A stretch of 32,534 nt of DNA from Myxococcales bacterium. GTDB taxonomy: Bacteria; Myxococcota_A; Polyangia; Nannocystales; Nannocystaceae. The notes beneath the pieces are model-generated. The model did no database searches. It was not told where the DNA came from and saw only the letters and a program-made list of their open reading frames with translations. The stretch lies in NCBI GenBank assembly GCA_014240065.1, contig JAAZXR010000048.1, positions 1-32,534 of the forward strand. The letters run 5' to 3'. Made by a program: the position numbers and the translations under genes. This document shows, in pieces, positions 15,672-23,090 of this stretch. The first letter of the stretch is position 1, and each line of letters begins with the position of its first letter.

Positions 15672-16811
15672 CTAGCTCCGCACCTTCAGGCGTCCGACGA
15701 CCGCGTGGAGGGCCTCCACGTTGGCGCGCCCCAAGTGCCTCGCCCGCGCGGGCGACCACCCGTACAGCTGTGAGGGGCTGTCCTTGGTGTCCTTGAAGGG
15801 CTGCTCCAAGGTCATGGAGATGGCGTTAAAGCGCTTGGCCACCCAATTGGTCGCCATGGACATGTCCGCCTCTCCCATGGGAGGGACCGGGTATCCGAAT
15901 TCAGTCTGAAAGTCGGGGCTGGCTTGCACGAGGGCGGCCTGGTACGCCTCGATGTCCTCTCGGACGTGGTCTCCAAGCCCCTCCACGCCGTCGGGACCGG
16001 CGATGAAGTTGTACGGGAGCGCCTCATCCCCGTGTACGTCGAGGAAGAAGGCCACGTTGGTGTCTTCCATCCGCTCGCGCACCACGGCCACCTCGGGGCA
16101 TGTCTGCATATTGGGGTCGTGCCAGACGCGGTTGAGGTTCACGCCGAGCGCGGTGGTGCGCAGGTGACCGCGGCGAGACCCGTCCGGGTTCATATTGGGC
16201 ACCACGTAGAACACCGCCCGCTCCAGAAGCACCCGAGACACCGGGTCGTCCGGGTCGAGGAGTCGCTCGAGGAGTCCCTCCATCAGCCACTCTGCCATGG
16301 TCTCTCCCGGGTGTTGGCGGGCGATAATCCAGCAGGGGAGCTTGTCGCCCCCGGGCGTGCCGATCGTCAGCAGGTCCATGTCTTGTCCATCGACGGTGCT
16401 GCCGAGGCGCTCGTAGGCCACCCGGGGATCGGTCATGCACGCAGCCACCAGGTCGAGGTGTCGCTCCATGGAGTACGGCGCGAAGTAAGCGTAGTAGACG
16501 GAATCGAACTCTGGCTGGTGCTCAATGGTCAACACGCCGTCTTTGAACGAGGTCTCGGTGCGAAACCATGTCTCACGATCGTAAGAATACGCGACGTCGT
16601 AGCCCTCCCAGCCTGGGGGATAGCTCGCCTCGCCGGCGTTCTCGATGGCCAGCGAGAGTGGCAGCCCGCCGCCGCCGGTGACGCGGAAATAAAACCACTG
16701 GAAGTGCTCGCTGTCTTTGTCTTGGCGGATGGCCAGGCGCGCGGCGCCATCCTCTCCGCAGCTCTTCACCTCGATGTTTCCACCGTCAAACTCGCAGCTA
16801 ATCGTGATCAT
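15672..16811 (-). CDS. M14 metallocarboxypeptidase, cytosolic carboxypeptidase-like
   Basis: This 379-residue protein has no signal peptide. Residues 1-120 form a beta-rich N-domain (FYFRVTG, then FAPYSMERH), the hallmark of the Nna1/CCP branch of M14. The peptidase domain has zinc ligands His167 and Glu170 (RQHPGET) and His260 (LDVHGDE), the NMNPDG turn at 206-211, the LGVNLNR substrate segment and catalytic Glu336 (MTLEQPF). Eukaryotic relatives trim glutamate side chains from tubulin. The natural substrate of bacterial members is not settled, so only a C-terminal exopeptidase role is inferred. The ATG is 7 bases after a TAGCGT -10 element, suggesting a leaderless transcript that may continue into the efflux genes. 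Confidence 0.9.
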   Translation of the reverse strand: MITISCEFDGGNIEVKSCGEDGAARLAIRQDKDSEHFQWFYFRVTGGGGLPLSLAIENAGEASYPPGWEGYDVAYSYDRETWFRTETSFKDGVLTIEHQPEFDSVYYAYFAPYSMERHLDLVAACMTDPRVAYERLGSTVDGQDMDLLTIGTPGGDKLPCWIIARQHPGETMAEWLMEGLLERLLDPDDPVSRVLLERAVFYVVPNMNPDGSRRGHLRTTALGVNLNRVWHDPNMQTCPEVAVVRERMEDTNVAFFLDVHGDEALPYNFIAGPDGVEGLGDHVREDIEAYQAALVQASPDFQTEFGYPVPPMGEADMSMATNWVAKRFNAISMTLEQPFKDTKDSPSQLYGWSPARARHLGRANVEALHAVVGRLKVRS

Positions 16812-16818
16812 CGAGGGG

Positions 16819-16824
16819 ACGCTA
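16819..16824 (-). promoter_or_regulatory. -10 element, leaderless start of M14 peptidase
   Basis: TAGCGT on the minus strand ends 7 bases before the ATG at 16811. A second identical hexamer lies 11 bases further upstream (16830-16835). No Shine-Dalgarno sequence is present. Confidence 0.45.
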
Positions 16825-16928
16825 ACACGACGCTAGCCCCGGTTGGTGGGGGTCTAGATCCCGATCTGGCGCATTTTCGACCGCCCTCCCCACGATTTTC
16901 TTCTCCCCCGTCACCTCGAACACCGGAC

Positions 16929-16946
16929 ACTGATATCATGTTCAGT
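16929..16946 (+). promoter_or_regulatory. LexA-like operator over the imuA promoter
   Basis: A perfect 5-bp inverted repeat, ACTGA-N8-TCAGT, has the same half-site spacing as bacterial SOS boxes (CTGT-N8-ACAG in Escherichia coli). Its GTTCAG half resembles the myxobacterial box as recalled. It covers an extended -10 (TGATATCAT, hexamer 16934-16939) and ends 2 bases before the imuA ATG at 16949, where bound repressor would block initiation. Confidence 0.65.
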
Positions 16947-16948
16947 AC

Positions 16949-17623
16949 ATGTCCCTCTCTCATCTCCCGCTGCTCCGAGGCCGCGACCTTGAGCGTGCCT
17001 CCCAGCCTCAAGGCTCCTCACCGACACAACTGCACCAGCTCGCCCCAGCGGGCCGAGTCGTTCAATTCTCGGGGGACCTCTCCGGCGCACAGACCTCCTG
17101 CGCCGCCGCGCTGCTCGCTCAATTGCAGCGGCGTGGCGAGACCTCCGCGTGGATCACCCCGACACACAGCGGCGTCTATGCCCCCGACCTCCATGCGCAT
17201 GGCGTCGATCTTGAGGCCCTGCTGTTTATTCGATTGCCGGACGTCTCGCTGCCCTATGGAGCGTGCCGCGCCGCCGAGCTGCTTTTGCACTCTGGGGCGT
17301 TTGGAATCTTGGTGCTCGATTTTAGCGCCGGCGCGCCACCTCCTCATGAGCGAGCTTGGCTGAGCCGCCTCGCGGGCGCCGCACGGCAGCACCAGACCCT
17401 CGTCCTCCTCTTGACAGCACGAGCGCCCACGCGGTCGATGGCCTCTACCCAGACACCCGCGCATTCCCTGGGACCCCTCGTGTTTTTGCACGCCACCCCC
17501 TCCCGCCAACGCACCGGTGATTCTGGAGGCTTCGAGGTCCACCACGAGATCCACAAATACAAGGCCGGTGGACACCCCTCGCTGCCTCCGACGAGGTGGC
17601 GCGGGCCGTGGGGCCTCCGTTGA
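16949..17623 (+). CDS. imuA: ImuA-like RecA-fold mutagenesis protein
   Basis: This 224-residue protein has a RecA-like core: VVQFSGDLSGAQTSCAAALLAQLQRRGETSAWI, then GVDLEALLFIRLPD and AFGILVLDF. The Walker A equivalent is GDLSGAQTS, with Gln in place of the lysine, so ATP binding is doubtful. Loss of that lysine is in keeping with ImuA being a structural partner in the mutasome rather than an ATPase. The C-terminus is Pro/Arg-rich, ending RWRGPWGLR. With ImuB it would support error-prone repair synthesis after DNA damage. A LexA-like operator overlaps the promoter, and the imuB ATG is 3 bases after the stop. Confidence 0.8.
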   Translation: MSLSHLPLLRGRDLERASQPQGSSPTQLHQLAPAGRVVQFSGDLSGAQTSCAAALLAQLQRRGETSAWITPTHSGVYAPDLHAHGVDLEALLFIRLPDVSLPYGACRAAELLLHSGAFGILVLDFSAGAPPPHERAWLSRLAGAARQHQTLVLLLTARAPTRSMASTQTPAHSLGPLVFLHATPSRQRTGDSGGFEVHHEIHKYKAGGHPSLPPTRWRGPWGLR

Positions 17624-17626
17624 CAC

Positions 17627-19159
17627 ATGTCGGGCACGCCACGCGATCACACGAGCTCTCGCGTCGAGCGCATCACCTGCGTTCATGTGCACTCTTTCTC
17701 GCTTCAGCTCCTGCTGCGGCTGCGCCCCTCGTGGCGTGAAGGGCCTGTCGCGGTCGTCGCAGAGGATCGACCCCACGCTCCAATACTCGCGCTCAATCGT
17801 CTCGCCGCTCAAGAGCATGTGACCGTCGGCATGCGCTACGCGGCGGCCCGGGGGCTCCTCCCCACCTTGAGGGCGGCGGCCATACTCCCAGAGCAACGCG
17901 CACATCTCCTCGGCGAACTTTTTCTCGCCCTCAATGACTTCTCCCCGCGCGTGGAGCCCGACCCCACCCACGAAGGAAGTTTTTTTCTCGATCCGAGCGG
18001 CCTCGCGTACCTCCATGGAGGGGTGGAGGCGTGGGGCCAGGCCATCGCGCAGCGACTGCGTGGCATGGACCTTCGCGCCTCCGTGATCACAGGCTTTGAG
18101 CGCGCGCGCGCCCTCGCCATCGCGCGTACCCATCGTGGCGTCTGGCTCGTGCCCTCTCCTGAGCGAGAGTTCCAGCTCATCGCCCCCCTCTCCTTGCGCT
18201 CCGTGGGTGTGCCCTCTCCGATCTGTGATTCTCTTGAGGAGCTCGAGTTGTCCACGGTCGTGGACCTCCTCTCCATGGACCGGGGCGCGCTCACAGACCG
18301 CTTTGGCCCGCAGGTCGGCGCCCTGCACCTCGCGTTGGGCGGAGGTCAAGCGCCGCTGCTCTCCCCGCATATCCCCCATGATCCCATTCAGGTCGAGCAT
18401 CACCTTGAACCTCCCGAGGTTGACAAGCACCGGCTCTTGTTTCGCATCAAGTCCATGCTGCCGGCGCTGCTGCGCGAGCTGTCTCAACGCGCGCTCGCCT
18501 TACAGACGCTTCACCTCGAGTATTCCCTTGAACGCGGCGGCACCTGCCATGATCCGATCCAGCCCGCCTCGCCGACCCTTGAGTTGATGCCGATCATGGA
18601 TCTGCTCCGCTTGAGGCTCGAGTCAAAACAGTTCCACGCTCCGGTGAGCCGCCTCTTGATCCGCCTTGAGGGCGTCCACGCGAGACGCACGCAGCTTGAA
18701 CTTTTTCGCGTACACGAGCGGCGTGACCTCGAGGCAGGCGCGCACGCCCTCGCCCGGGTGCGGGCCCTGTTTGGCGCCGACTCCATCACGCGGGCGTGCC
18801 TGCAGGCGGCCCACCTCCCCGAGGCTGGCGTTCAATATGAACGCGCAGAGTCGCTGTGCTTCCCAGACTCCTCACGAGCGCCTCCCCCCCCAGACCTCCC
18901 TCCGCTCGTGCGGCGCCTCCACGCGCGACCGATCCCGCTGCGAAGCCCAGACCCCTCCGATCCCCGGCGGTGGCCGGACCTCGTCGAACGTTACGGCTTG
19001 GTGCGGCGAAGACACGGCCCCTGGAAACTCAGCGGCGGCTGGTGGGCGCGCACCATTGAGCGGGATTACTACTACCTAGAGACCGTGCGAGGCGCGCTCC
19101 TCTGGGTGTTTCACGATCGACCACGCTCCCGGTGGTTTCTTCATGGCGCCATCAACTGA
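17627..19159 (+). CDS. imuB: ImuB, inactive Y-family polymerase homologue
   Basis: This 510-residue protein follows the ImuB layout: VERITCVHVHSFSLQLLLRL at the N-terminus, LALNDFSPRVEPD, then FFLDPSGLAYLHGG, and a little-finger-like region. The first catalytic Asp of true Y-family polymerases (C-V-D-V) is His here (CVHVH), consistent with ImuB being catalytically dead. QLELF at residues 356-360 (DNA 18692-18706) fits the sliding-clamp binding consensus. The C-terminal segment (YGLVRRRHGPWKLSGGWW, then YYYLETVRGALLWVFHD) is the conserved ImuB tail. It probably bridges the clamp, ImuA and the polymerase DnaE2 (ImuC). No dnaE2 lies next to it. Confidence 0.88.
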   Translation: MSGTPRDHTSSRVERITCVHVHSFSLQLLLRLRPSWREGPVAVVAEDRPHAPILALNRLAAQEHVTVGMRYAAARGLLPTLRAAAILPEQRAHLLGELFLALNDFSPRVEPDPTHEGSFFLDPSGLAYLHGGVEAWGQAIAQRLRGMDLRASVITGFERARALAIARTHRGVWLVPSPEREFQLIAPLSLRSVGVPSPICDSLEELELSTVVDLLSMDRGALTDRFGPQVGALHLALGGGQAPLLSPHIPHDPIQVEHHLEPPEVDKHRLLFRIKSMLPALLRELSQRALALQTLHLEYSLERGGTCHDPIQPASPTLELMPIMDLLRLRLESKQFHAPVSRLLIRLEGVHARRTQLELFRVHERRDLEAGAHALARVRALFGADSITRACLQAAHLPEAGVQYERAESLCFPDSSRAPPPPDLPPLVRRLHARPIPLRSPDPSDPRRWPDLVERYGLVRRRHGPWKLSGGWWARTIERDYYYLETVRGALLWVFHDRPRSRWFLHGAIN

Positions 19160-19180
19160 CCCGCGGTCGACGACACACGC

Positions 19181-20395
19181 TCAACGCTTGATCAGCGCCA
19201 CCAGATGTTCGCCCCGCATGGCACCGCCACGGACGTCTTCCCTCTGCTGCGCCGCCGCGCACAGGAACTCCAAGCCGGCCTTGTCTGCGAGCCGCTCCAG
19301 CTGCGCGTCCGCCGGCACCCGCACCCCGCCAACCTCCCCGTCTCCCATGAGCAGCACCGCGATGCCGTCACGACGCAGGCACCCCGCCATGCTCTCCAGC
19401 ATGCCTTGCACTTCTTGATCCCAGCGAGCCGAGGCCGCCGCGACGTCTTCGTCGGGCAGCCCGGAGAAACGTCGGCGGGCGCCCATCTCGCCGGCCTCCA
19501 TCCCCCCGAGCCCCACGCCCAACCACGCCGCGCGCAGCCGGTGGTGATCCACGTAGTCGTAGGTCCCACCGTAGGGCGGCGACGACAAGATCAGGTTGCA
19601 TTGATATTGGCCGCCGAGGGTCTTGCGGAGCTGCTGAATGTCCGCGCACACGAGCCGCGGCGCCTCGGCGCCTCTCGGAACAGCGCGGCCGAGCGCGGCC
19701 CATCGTGAGCCCAGCTCCCGCCCCTTCCGCACGAACATCTCGGTGACGAGCCCCTTCCTCAGCGTGCGGGTCACCTCGTCTTGGTTGGTGTCCGACCGCT
19801 GCTTGGAGCACTTGATCACGAGGGACGAGAACACCATCTCCATGGCGGCGCGATCGGCCTTGGACGCGGACCGACGGATCTCCGCCAGCAGCCCGGCGAG
19901 CTCTTTGAGCACGTGAATCTCGTACTTGGCGCGGTGCTCTGGCCCGATCTCGGCGCGGCTGTCCACCCGGGTCTGCACCCGCTGCGTCGAGGCGCGCCCG
20001 ACCCGCTCCACCGCCTCCACAAATCGATCGCGGGCGCTCTGCTTGCGGAGCTCGCTGCGCACGCGCGCCACCCGAATGGCGAGGGGGTTGAGGTCGGTGC
20101 CCAGCGCGCCCCAGCCCGCGCGCATCGCCTCCACCACCACCGTGCCGCCGCCGCAAAATGGGTCGAGCACGTCGGCCGCCCCGCCCTCGAACAGCTCCTC
20201 CAGCACCACGCGGGCGATGGCCGGATGCATGCGCGCCGGGTACACGTGAAATCCATGGGTCAACCGGTCATCCGGGGCGTCCACCGCGGACTCCAAGGCG
20301 CGCCGCAGCACAAACCCGTAGGCGGGGTCCCCACGAAGCGACACCTCGCCGTCCACGCTCGACAAGGAGCGCTTGTGCTTTCCTATGTTCGCCAA
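19181..20395 (-). CDS. Orphan DNA-methyltransferase-like protein (TRM11/N4-N6 type)
   Basis: This SAM-dependent methyltransferase has about 404 residues. It shows HGFHVYPARMHPAI, the SAM motif DPFCGGGTVVVEAMRAGWGA, TDLNPLA, and the catalytic SSPPYGGTYDYVDHH near residue 265. (N/D/S)PPY motifs act on exocyclic amino groups of adenine, cytosine or guanine in DNA or RNA. About 160 residues of charged helical sequence lie between the two motifs, where a target-recognition domain could sit. No restriction gene is nearby. The start is unclear. TTG 20395 lies just past the stop of the upstream lipoprotein gene. TTG 20446 would add an Arg-rich leader overlapping that gene, and GTG 20344 is also possible. 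It converges on imuB with a 21-base gap. Confidence 0.75.
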   Translation of the reverse strand: MANIGKHKRSLSSVDGEVSLRGDPAYGFVLRRALESAVDAPDDRLTHGFHVYPARMHPAIARVVLEELFEGGAADVLDPFCGGGTVVVEAMRAGWGALGTDLNPLAIRVARVRSELRKQSARDRFVEAVERVGRASTQRVQTRVDSRAEIGPEHRAKYEIHVLKELAGLLAEIRRSASKADRAAMEMVFSSLVIKCSKQRSDTNQDEVTRTLRKGLVTEMFVRKGRELGSRWAALGRAVPRGAEAPRLVCADIQQLRKTLGGQYQCNLILSSPPYGGTYDYVDHHRLRAAWLGVGLGGMEAGEMGARRRFSGLPDEDVAAASARWDQEVQGMLESMAGCLRRDGIAVLLMGDGEVGGVRVPADAQLERLADKAGLEFLCAAAQQREDVRGGAMRGEHLVALIKR

Positions 20396-20411
20396 CGACC
20401 CACCGAAGACA

Positions 20412-20993
20412 TCACGGCGTCGCCGCCGCTCCCTTCGCCGCGCCAAACTTCTCCACGCAGGCCTTCATCAGGTCGAGCTCCCGGGCGAGAAGTCCGCCGG
20501 GGCTGTTCGCGAGCAGGCTCCCTTGGCACGCGGCGACCTGCGCGCTCCCGAGCGCGTTGCACTTCACGCGCAGCTCGCCGAGGGCCTTGGGCTTGTCGGT
20601 GTACCAGCGGAGCAAGGCCCCGTCGTCCCCCTCGTGCTGCGTCAGCTTAAACTGGTGGTAGCCATCGAGCATGACGGTGCAGGCGTCATCCACCTTCGTC
20701 GGAGAGCCCTCCGGCACCACGCCGAACTCTTTGACCGCGCCGTCAAACTTCGCCTGGACCTCATTCTTCACCTTCTGCTGCGCTTCATACTCGGCCCGCC
20801 GCTTGGCCTCATCCGCTGCCCGGGCCGCCTTGGTGGCCTCGTCCACCCCAGCGCCAAGCATCGTGCTCGCGACGGTGTTTAGGTCCTTCTCCGTCTTGCT
20901 CGGAGTCTTGGCATCGGAACAACCAGCCATCGAGACCGCCAGCCCCACGGCTGCCACGCACAGGTTATTGGAGACGATCTTTGAGCAATTCAT
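20412..20993 (-). CDS. Predicted lipoprotein with a charged coiled coil
   Basis: This 193-residue lipoprotein has a signal peptide ending SMAGC, with the lipidated Cys at residue 25. The start at 20993 is supported by GAGGA 7 bases upstream. An ATG at 21068 is in frame but gives no signal peptide at the N-terminus. Residues 45-90 (VDEATKAARAADEAKRRAEYEAQQKVKNEV) form a helical, probably coiled-coil segment. The C-terminal part has spaced Cys residues (DDACTV, VKCNAL, AACQG, KACVEK) that may form disulfides in the periplasm. No family is recognised. A TATCCT hexamer about 30 bases upstream may be the -10. Confidence 0.8.
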   Translation of the reverse strand: MNCSKIVSNNLCVAAVGLAVSMAGCSDAKTPSKTEKDLNTVASTMLGAGVDEATKAARAADEAKRRAEYEAQQKVKNEVQAKFDGAVKEFGVVPEGSPTKVDDACTVMLDGYHQFKLTQHEGDDGALLRWYTDKPKALGELRVKCNALGSAQVAACQGSLLANSPGGLLARELDLMKACVEKFGAAKGAAATP

Positions 20994-21154
20994 GATTTCT
21001 TCCTCGACTCGGCGTGCAGGATACCCTCGAAGGGCGCGCGCGTCGAACCGCGCGCGCACCGTCCACACCGCCCCCCAAAGACCGGGTCCGTCACGCCTAG
21101 ACTGGAGATTTGTCCCGCTGCCTGTAGGGGGGTGCCCACGGGCTCGCCTCGCGC

Positions 21155-21160
21155 TATCTT
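21155..21160 (+). promoter_or_regulatory. -10 element, leaderless start of thyA
   Basis: CGCTATCTT (TATCTT hexamer) lies 6 bases before the ATG at 21167. No Shine-Dalgarno sequence is present. Confidence 0.5.
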
Positions 21161-21166
21161 CGCCGC

Positions 21167-21976
21167 ATGGCCCCCCATCCAGAGGCGCAGTACCTCACCT
21201 TGTTGCGGACGATCCTCGACCACGGGGCGGCCCGTGGAGATCGCACCGGCACCGGCACCAAGAGCGTGTTCGGCTACCAGATGCGGTTCCCGCTGCGCGA
21301 GGGCTTCCCCCTGCTCACCACGAAGAAGCTGCACCTGCGCTCGATCATCCACGAGCTGTTGTGGTTTCTGCGCGGGGACACCAACGTCGCCTACCTCAAG
21401 GAGCACAGCGTCAAGATCTGGGACGACTGGGCGGACGAGGACGGGGAGCTTGGCCCGGTCTACGGGCACCAATGGAGGTCATGGCCCGCCGGCGACGGGC
21501 AGACCATCGATCAAATCGCGCAGGTCGTAACGAGCCTCCGGGAGAACCCCGAGTCTCGCCGGCACCTCGTCACTGCTTGGAACCCCGCCGACGTCCCAAA
21601 GATGGCGCTGCCCCCGTGCCATTGCCTCTTCCAATTCTATGTCGCGGACGGCGCCCTCTCGTGCCAACTCTATCAGCGCAGCGCGGACGTGTTCTTGGGC
21701 GTGCCGTTCAACATCGCGAGCTACGCCCTCCTCACACATATGGTCGCGCGCGTGGTCGGCCTGCAGCCGGGCGACTTCGTCCACACCCTCGGCGACGCGC
21801 ACCTGTACGCGAATCACCTCGAGCAAGCCAAACTCCAGCTCACCCGGAGCCCGCGCCCCTTCCCCACGCTCCGCCTTGAGCGCGACGTGAGCGACATCTT
21901 TGACTTCAAGTTCGAGGACGTCGTCATCGACGGCTACGATCCACACCCTCACATCAAGGGGGCCATCGCCGTATGA
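21167..21976 (+). CDS. thyA: Thymidylate synthase
   Basis: This 269-residue enzyme makes dTMP from dUMP using methylene-tetrahydrofolate as carbon donor and reductant. Seen are [14 protein letters not shown] (phosphate-binding Arg), the WDDWAD and GPVYGHQWR segments, catalytic Cys151 in [24 protein letters not shown] with the Arg and Asn that bind dUMP, and HLYANH. The length agrees with the family (264 in Escherichia coli). It shares ATGA with folA, which recycles the dihydrofolate it produces, making a classic coupled operon. The -10 element 6 bases before the ATG suggests a leaderless message. Confidence 0.97.
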   Translation: MAPHPEAQYLTLLRTILDHGAARGDRTGTGTKSVFGYQMRFPLREGFPLLTTKKLHLRSIIHELLWFLRGDTNVAYLKEHSVKIWDDWADEDGELGPVYGHQWRSWPAGDGQTIDQIAQVVTSLRENPESRRHLVTAWNPADVPKMALPPCHCLFQFYVADGALSCQLYQRSADVFLGVPFNIASYALLTHMVARVVGLQPGDFVHTLGDAHLYANHLEQAKLQLTRSPRPFPTLRLERDVSDIFDFKFEDVVIDGYDPHPHIKGAIAV

Positions 21977-22485
21977 CCGCCGCGCCCTCCGTGGAGGTGT
22001 CGATCATCGTGGCGATGAGCAAAGAGCGCACCATCGGCCGCGACGGCGCGCTGCCGTGGCGTCTGTCTGACGATCTGCGGCGCTTCAAGGCGCTCACCAT
22101 GGGACACCCGATCCTCATGGGTCGCAAAACCCACGAGAGCATCGGCCGCCCCCTCCCCGGGCGTCCCAACGTCATATTGTCCCGCGCTGTCGGGGCCGAG
22201 TTCTCCGGGTGCGAGGCTGCGCGGAGCCTCGAGGCCGGCATCGAAGCTGGCGCCCACCACGGCACAGGCAAGGTCTTCATCATCGGCGGCGCGGAGATCT
22301 ATCGCCTCGCTCTCCCGCTCGCCCACTCCATTGAGTTGACCGAGGTGCACGCCAACGTGGCGGGCGACGCGGCCTTCCCAAATATTGGCGACGAGTGGCG
22401 TGAGGTGGAGCGGAGCGACGCCCCCGCAGACCAGCGAAACGAATTCGCGTACAGCTTCGTGCGGCTCGAGCGCGCGACCCCCTAG
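21973..22485 (+). CDS. folA: Dihydrofolate reductase
   Basis: This 170-residue NADPH-dependent enzyme reduces dihydrofolate to tetrahydrofolate. Motifs in order are [20 protein letters not shown], the active-site acid in [30 protein letters not shown] (cofactor binding) and [11 protein letters not shown] (the GG pair near the nicotinamide). The ATG overlaps the thyA TGA by 4 bases (ATGA), so translation is coupled and the two products work in the same cycle. A short linker after VILSRAV is slightly expanded compared with the Escherichia coli enzyme (159 residues). Confidence 0.96.
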   Translation: MTAAPSVEVSIIVAMSKERTIGRDGALPWRLSDDLRRFKALTMGHPILMGRKTHESIGRPLPGRPNVILSRAVGAEFSGCEAARSLEAGIEAGAHHGTGKVFIIGGAEIYRLALPLAHSIELTEVHANVAGDAAFPNIGDEWREVERSDAPADQRNEFAYSFVRLERATP

Positions 22486-22499
22486 ACCCACGCTTTCCC

Positions 22500-23084
22500 A
22501 TGCCCACGCTCCAACGAACTCTGGTCGGCGAATGCCATGCCCGTCGCGCCGCGCGCGGGGGGTGGCTGGCCGTCGCCGTGGTCGCGGGGGCCAGCACGGG
22601 CTGTCCGACCGACGCGGCGCAATCACCGGGCCCGGCGGCGCTCGTGGTCCTCGACGATCGCACCGCCTGGGTGGAGATCGCCGACGCCATCGACGATCCC
22701 TTCGCAGACCACCGCCCCGCGACCGTCGGCTGCATTGACGCCACGTGGATCGCGGAGGCTGGGAGCCTCGAGCTCTCCACCGACCTGTGCAGTTACATCG
22801 CGCTCGCGCAACCATCCCTGGCCCCCCTCGCGGCTGGCGACACAGTTCACCTCGAGGTCTTCCACTTCGACTTGACCGCGCCGGACCCCACGCAGGCGCA
22901 CTGGGCCGTCGCCATCGGCGAGGAGGTGGTGTGGTCCACGAGCCCCCCGATCCCGACCGCGGCCGGGTACTTCAGCGAAGACATCACGGTGGAGTCCGAC
23001 CACCCCCGAGGGACCCCGGTGGTGGTGCATCTGCACAACCACGGCCAAAACACCTACGGCGTCAAGGCCCTGCAGCGCCTCTGA
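22500..23084 (+). CDS. Predicted lipoprotein of unknown function
   Basis: This 194-residue protein has an Arg-rich N-terminus, a hydrophobic stretch (WLAVAVVAGA) and Cys35 after STG, a loose lipobox of the kind seen in myxobacterial lipoproteins. The mature part is rich in beta strands. It ends VVVHLHNHGQNTYGVKALQRL and contains TVHLEVFHFDLTAP, which suggests a beta-sandwich or carbohydrate-binding-like fold. No catalytic motif is evident. The ATG is 14 bases after the folA stop, so it may ride on the thyA-folA message. Its stop lies 6 bases from that of the convergent cysS. Confidence 0.75.
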   Translation: MPTLQRTLVGECHARRAARGGWLAVAVVAGASTGCPTDAAQSPGPAALVVLDDRTAWVEIADAIDDPFADHRPATVGCIDATWIAEAGSLELSTDLCSYIALAQPSLAPLAAGDTVHLEVFHFDLTAPDPTQAHWAVAIGEEVVWSTSPPIPTAAGYFSEDITVESDHPRGTPVVVHLHNHGQNTYGVKALQRL

Positions 23085-23090
23085 GCCCCG

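Noticed and set aside
15924-17363. Plus-strand open frame of 479 codons crossing the M14 peptidase and imuA
   Set aside because: It is antisense to the M14 active-site codons and out of frame with imuA. No domain is seen.
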